From Microcaldota archaeon (GTDB taxonomy: Archaea; Micrarchaeota; Micrarchaeia; Anstonellales; Bilamarchaeaceae): a stretch of DNA of 64,000 nt. The first letter of the stretch is position 1. The number at the start of each line of letters is the position of its first letter. The translations under genes and the position numbers were made by a program. The notes beneath the pieces were generated by a model, which had not been told where the DNA came from, made no database searches, and worked only from the letters and a program-made list of their open reading frames with translations. Below are positions 62,301 through 64,000 of this stretch, piece after piece. The stretch lies in the NCBI GenBank assembly GCA_016932815.1, contig JAFGCC010000020.1, positions 38,746 through 102,745 on the forward strand. The letters run 5' to 3'.

Positions 62301-64000
62301 CCTGACCGAATTATCCGAAGGCCAGCACTACATAACAATATATGCAAACGACAGCGTAAACAACACGAACTCCTCAACGGTTTACTTCATCGCGGATATC
62401 AGCGCACCGGCGGTTTCCATTTCCATCCCGGCAAACTCCACCTACAACACGAACAACCTCACGGTAAATTACACTACGGACGGCTCAACCTGCTCACTGT
62501 TCCTTGATGGCACATTCAACCAGTCCTTGTCCTCCTGCGAGAATGCAACCCTCGCAAACCTCTCCGAGGGCTCCCACTACGTTACGGTGTATGCAAACGA
62601 CAGCGTAAACAACACCGGAGAGGACACGGTTTATTTCAGCATTGACCTCTCAGCCCCAACCGTATCCATTTCCAGCCCCGCCAACACCACGTACGCCACC
62701 AACAACCTGACCGTCAATTACACGAGCACCGGGGCCTCATGCGCCCTCTTCCTAGATGGAACGATAAACCAGTCGCTATCCAGCTGTGAAAACGCAACCC
62801 TCTCCAACCTCACGGACGGGCAGCACTACGTCACAATCTACGCAAACGACAGCGTGAACAACACCGGAAGCGACGAGGTTTATTTCACGATAGATACAAT
62901 CGCCCCAACTATCAGCATCGAATCCCCGGCAAACATTACCTACGCAACCAACAACTTTACCGTGAACTACACCACGGACGCAACCTCCTGCTTCCTCGTC
63001 CGCGATGGAATATCCAACATAGCCCTCCCGACCTGCTCCAACACGACCTTGACGGAGCTCTCGGAGGGGCAGCATTACATAATAATATATGCGAACGATT
63101 CGGTCAACAACAGCAATTCCTCAACCGTTTACTTCACCGCGGATACCTCGGCGCCCCCGGTTTCCATTTCCATTCCAGCAAACTCCACCTACAACACGAA
63201 CAACCTGAGCGTTAACTATACAACAAGCGGCGTTTCCTGCTCCCTTTTCCTGGATGGGGAGCTTAACCAAACCCTCGCCTCATGCGAGAACGCCACGCTT
63301 TCCAACCTCACCGAGGGCTCGCATTATGCCACAGTTTATGCAAACGATTCGGTCAACAACACCGGGGAAGACACCGTTTACTTCAGCGTGGACCTCTCGG
63401 CCCCGGGAGTGAGCATATCCAGCCCCGCAAACATCACTTATGCAACGAACAACCTTAGCGTAAATTACACCACAGATGGCGCCTCGTGTTCCCTATTCCT
63501 CGACGGCGCCTTCAACGCGTCCCTATCCTCGTGCGAGAACACGACCCTCTATGGCCTTTCCGAGGCCCAGCACTACATAACGATTTACGCAAACGATTCG
63601 GTCAACAACACCGGCGAGGACACGGTCTACTTCACGATAGATACTTCAGCCCCGGTCCTCTCAATCTCGAGCCCGGCAAACACAACATACGCAACCAACA
63701 ACTTATCGGTCAATTACACCACCGATGGCGTTTCCTGCTCCCTCTTCCTCGACGGCACGCTCAACCAGTCGCTCGCAAGCTGCGAGAACACGACCCTCGC
63801 CCTGCTCACGGACGCACAGCACTACGTAACGGTATATGCGAACGACACTTCCAACAACAGCAACTCCTCAACGGTTTACTTCATCGTGGACACGACCGCG
63901 CCCACAGTAAGCATAACCAGCCCCTCCAATACCACTTACTCCACAAATAACATAACCGTAAACTACACAACGGATGGAGCCTCATGCTCCCTCTACCTGG
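53326..64000 (+). CDS. Giant secreted surface protein with LamG, beta-helix and Ig-like repeats (3' cut by window edge)
   Basis: Open in frame 1 from GTG 53326 to the window end, at least 3558 residues. Approximate order by residue: signal peptide 1-24 (TLLLAVLLVGLAFSAAP); LamG module 1 75-295; parallel beta-helix, NosD-like, 336-675 (repeating NNTAYNN... turns); LamG 2 846-1065; LamG 3 1159-1377; six Ig-like repeats of 83 residues 1422-1920; LamG 4 1976-2190; CARDB-like unit 2234-2338; unassigned beta-rich part to 2855; nine or more further Ig-like repeats to the edge. Each Ig repeat has two Cys and about seven N-X-S/T sites. Expected role: cell-surface adhesin or S-layer-associated glycoprotein. 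TTG 53329 is an alternative start. Confidence 0.95.
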   Translation, partial: MLGTSAKTLLLAVLLVGLAFSAAPVVENVSLTTSEGGNTASENLTLYYDSYDTDNDAIANITNWFVDGASITALYLPFEANGGSESSSTTDYSNNSNDATVYGATWNPTGGFDGSGAYEFDGDNDYLSSGNPVNLRINETLTVELWVRVNDPGSSTTTIVSKGAMFRDAASYYAAGYGIGYHSGKYYFDLYTTDGAGTYARNYKSVYMPESNTSWHHLAMTFDSGVAAAYIDGQFNSTWNTTYPELNTPSYDLRIGVDGLAWNGYLDGSVDNLRIYGRVLSAEQILAIYENRTDIIVSDETSVGDTWYACVTPNDGTEDGTQVCSNGVTIQEDPPGMTSCEVISSPGTYSLGADLEGAPNAVSGVSEVSQACIVIASSGVTLNCNGHTIINNGTSDAAGILINGSTDINYTNVLIENCPNISSYERGIYLHRTAHDAIRNTTVYNSSASTDRALHLYGSSSNNVTNCTLWGYYSIYLDAGSQHNSISDSIIYTTLYYPINLQANSDYNSITNNTLYGGGSNAYLYSSSYNNLSGNVFQGAINYGLYVQPSSTHNIITNNTAHSTKRGFYLHSASNNNSLINNTAYNNSYYGFIVESSSYNNLTGNTAYNNTEGFYLTSSSTNILSNNSAYNNTAYGLHVSSGSGNSILNMTFFNNGYDFYAVSTSYILDSCFILNPAGTFSNYTSLSIEDAQSGGEEYTINWSATPGSNPTNRIPFEDKFVNISEVAGSPNVASIIWSWLDSEAEGYTESNFELWKYNSSGWTLLNGTPDTSANTLAIYGHDIASIYGIFSTVANSPPAAENVTLNTSSGDNRTNENLTLHYDLHDANGDSIENATNWYVDSASLTLLNLNFEPNGGQNATDYSGYGRNGTAEGAVPYGTSGLGGSHAYDFQGSGSGDGMNLGTWNISSAAFSVEAWFYADSYQPTNPNGIATKWRNTDNSRSWLLGAYDSSGRPNFCISSTGSDYACMYASGSSMSTGKWHHIVATYDGTDSSGISIYVDGSAQSLSLLSSVGNPTGPVYNSTAKVYLGRSEAWSGSAFYFDGRIDNVRVYARELSLGQVTALYNNRTDLIVPQETEIGEIWQACVTPNDGTEDGNETCSNTLEIRNQLPVTENVTLNSTFGTNYSTENLTLHYDSYDGDNDAIKNITNWYLNGTPIAVLNMPFEGGSNSTYTKDYSNFSNDGTVAGATYNATGGYDGLGAYEFNGINQKIVISALPTMASWTLSAWVNPSTVDATLYNNPDGFDILSNDQSGWNDDVLFGICPEHTGQSPNKKFALIHQDDESDVRTVVNDSVDAVPGTWYHVVGTSDGTTLKLYVNGVERDSETKSGNDLDFNGAATWIGATPNNFRGWNGSIAGVTVYNRTLSAEQVWALYNNRTGILVSQETEVGETWYACVTPNDGTEDGSEVCSNSLEIQDNQNPALSISSPANTTYNTSWVSLNYTASDDSGLDSCWFTLDGGSGNTSISSCTNGTISGLSEGAHNVTVYVNDTTNNANSSTVYFSVDTTAPTVAISSPANTTYATNNFTVNYTTDGASCALYLNGIFNTTLPSCENTTISSLTDGQHYVTVYANDSVNNTGSDEVYFIVDTIAPTITLSSPANTTYPTNNLTVNYTTNGISCSMFLDGTFNESLASCENTTLTELADGQHYVTIYSNDSVNNTGSDEVYFIVDTTAPTLSITSPANTTYATNNMSVNYTTDGAVCALFLDGALNASLASCENTTLSNLTEGQHYVTIYANDSVNNTGSDEVYFTIDTTAPTVAITSPANTTYSTNNMTVNYTTDGATCAMFLDSSFNTSLASCENTTLTGLSDGQHYVTIYSNDSVNNTGSDEVYFMVDTTAPTVTISSPANTTYPTNNLTVNYTTEGVSCSMFLDGAFNESLASCGNTTLYNLSNGQHYVTIYANDSVNNTGSDEVYFISWFNYLPVAENLTLNSSSGNNLTYDNLTIHYDSHDANGDAIANITNWFVDGTSITALNMPFEGGSNATYTKDYSNQSNDAEVYSATWNATSGYNGHGAYTFDGTNDYLEIQDSPELDSADITVSVWVYMDGTTGEQNIIDHRDTNSPCGGYNLWVEGSSYPLEVGFKIVASDCGTYYSMSTGALPQDTWVHLVGVWDSVAQETRVYVNGTLGDSDPHGVAKGGSSSPLRVGDVTTYGTSVPSAYNFKGIIDELAIYGRALSDEQILAIYENRTGTIVSNETSVGEIWYACVTPNDGTLDGNEACSNSVQLSESITDLWINETINFSDSSPRQNDIVEINATIYSDLTQNYSNVNVSLYVDSEYANSTLLNITDGYALASFNWAAEPGNKSILIAVDPEDSLNEYNETNNNASAYLFVKKVAVFEYAGPLNATEIIRGYTDSVPEDPENYVPDYTTLRARVYNYYNSSEGLSANCTFYFNGTYLGANETDSNGNCSYSFDHTAYAAGAKELIANFTDLDPACVKHTSGVESEASLIITIYQSQNWELNARSPGYYLNGDAAILEFNVTRDGALYDPGNITVEARKDSPDSIIRRHTYPGDIVRTGTGTYYSKTIINSSFSNSAIHWKIYIDDNRTVNGTAYEAIPATSGSHSDVGIDAETAALNFTATGAGETLLENTSITVYDRNLYELETDTLNSSNPYLERPGAQNDPYTLNYTTSNGSALLLREANATADFHVSPQFIEQYSGELPSTARNLSGAVALNTTAFNFTNATISIPLNGLTGIDYIYHCTEWDFAAGTCGAWVQNETSDYPDYSINSTHFSFIVYGFTGYAGGLGYNANLTIYDEYEESSAPQGADIAFYANYTNSTSGAHIAGATCNITFDDGNSSAMEDNGQNYNYTKSGGFEGTGIHAWNVSCGGTSYDALNATDAIEVIDGINPALSVSSPANTTYNTSTVSLNYTAGDETELDSCWFTLDGGSANTSISDCSNGTISGLADGAHNVTVYANDTSGNGNSSTVYFSVDTLAPALSIESPANITYATNNFTVNYTTDATSCFLVRDGISNIALPTCSNTTLTELSEGQHYITIYANDSVNNTNSSTVYFIADISAPAVSISIPANSTYNTNNLTVNYTTDGSTCSLFLDGTFNQSLSSCENATLANLSEGSHYVTVYANDSVNNTGEDTVYFSIDLSAPTVSISSPANTTYATNNLTVNYTSTGASCALFLDGTINQSLSSCENATLSNLTDGQHYVTIYANDSVNNTGSDEVYFTIDTIAPTISIESPANITYATNNFTVNYTTDATSCFLVRDGISNIALPTCSNTTLTELSEGQHYIIIYANDSVNNSNSSTVYFTADTSAPPVSISIPANSTYNTNNLSVNYTTSGVSCSLFLDGELNQTLASCENATLSNLTEGSHYATVYANDSVNNTGEDTVYFSVDLSAPGVSISSPANITYATNNLSVNYTTDGASCSLFLDGAFNASLSSCENTTLYGLSEAQHYITIYANDSVNNTGEDTVYFTIDTSAPVLSISSPANTTYATNNLSVNYTTDGVSCSLFLDGTLNQSLASCENTTLALLTDAQHYVTVYANDTSNNSNSSTVYFIVDTTAPTVSITSPSNTTYSTNNITVNYTTDGASCSLYL
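57594..59093 (+). repeat. Ig-like repeat array A, 249-bp period, six units
   Basis: In-frame tandem units of 83 codons, each opening SPANTTY and closing VYFxVDTTAPT; measured spacing 57850 to 58099 is 249 bp. The last unit breaks off into VYFISWFNYLPVAEN, the lead-in of LamG module 4, so the LamG cassette appears spliced into the array. Confidence 0.9.
61893..64000 (+). repeat. Ig-like repeat array B, 249-bp period with a 747-bp super-repeat
   Basis: Nine units to the window edge. Units 2-4 (from about 62160) and 5-7 (from about 62907) form a three-unit super-repeat: the word AGCATCGAATCCCCGGCAAA recurs at 62167 and 62914, exactly 747 bp apart, within long near-identical DNA. This indicates recent duplication or gene conversion. 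The array continues beyond the window. Confidence 0.9.

Noticed and set aside
53456..63075. Many antisense and other-frame open frames opposite the giant surface gene
   Set aside because: They mirror the repeated Asn/Thr codons of the true frame and show no independent start signals or families.
57594..64000. CRISPR-like direct repeats
   Set aside because: The 249-bp period is in frame with a long coding sequence and the repeated words encode conserved Ig-like residues; no short repeat/unique spacer alternation.

Overview
The window is archaeal chromosomal DNA. The evidence is the two-subunit D-family DNA polymerase (DP1-DP2), an RNase P Pop5 subunit, an initiator tRNA with an A1:U72 pair, tRNA introns at the canonical 37/38 site, many TATA boxes about 26 nt ahead of start codons (leaderless mRNAs), GGTGA-type ribosome sites, class III pilin signals with a TadA/TadC-type machine, an AMP phosphorylase / ribose-1,5-bisphosphate isomerase pair and a mevalonate-pathway HMG-CoA reductase. 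The mix of lineage-specific giant proteins, bacterial-like purine and mevalonate enzymes and the KAQAGLDF-type pilin resembles DPANN groups such as Diapherotrites or Micrarchaeota. That placement is inference and was not tested with a tree.

Layout. 1-4150 holds replication genes (DP1 cut by the left edge, then DP2). 4238-5185 holds a small membrane protein and a non-coding stretch with several hairpins resembling the end of an IS200/IS605 element. 5186-10903 holds two very large unrecognised helical membrane proteins. 10950-13697 holds cysS, a binding-protein lipoprotein and tRNA-Lys. 14049-20716 is a plus-strand run: a winged-helix/membrane pair, a Met/His-rich secreted repeat protein, and a MacB/LolD-like ABC exporter with two paralogous permeases and secreted Ig-like and one-pass proteins. 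20830-27714 holds a TraB-like protein, a metallo-hydrolase, glycosylation-type enzymes and class II HMG-CoA reductase. 27805-28586 holds initiator tRNA-Met with a duplicated 3' end and intron-bearing tRNA-Ala. 28643-37637 is mixed housekeeping (tRNA m1A methylase, PurE, Pop5, LemA-HtpX, PurH).

37714-47160 is a type IV pilus-like region: a pilin on the plus strand, then a nine-gene overlapping minus-strand operon encoding a very large pilin-like protein, three small pilin-like proteins, an N-anchored protein, a CBS-winged helix regulator, a TadA-type ATPase and two TadC-type membrane proteins. 47346-53133 holds small membrane proteins, an A/T-rich orphan gene, tRNA-Asp, a thioredoxin-CcdA fusion, intron-bearing tRNA-Tyr, the AMP-to-ribulose-bisphosphate salvage genes and an ACT-domain protein. 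53326 to the right edge is one open frame of at least 3558 codons encoding a giant secreted surface protein with four LamG modules, a beta-helix and two arrays of 83-residue Ig-like repeats.

A theme runs through the window: much of the coding capacity goes to the cell surface (giant adhesin, pilus with an outsized decorated subunit, ABC exporter with Ig-like partners, thiol-redox membrane protein, polyprenyl-phosphate sugar transferase and nucleotidyltransferase). The exported proteins are dense in N-X-S/T sites, so the glycosylation-type genes may act on them. Strongest candidates for something undescribed: the giant LamG/Ig adhesin, the large pilin-like protein with two repeated Rossmann-like modules, and the 5186-10903 protein pair.
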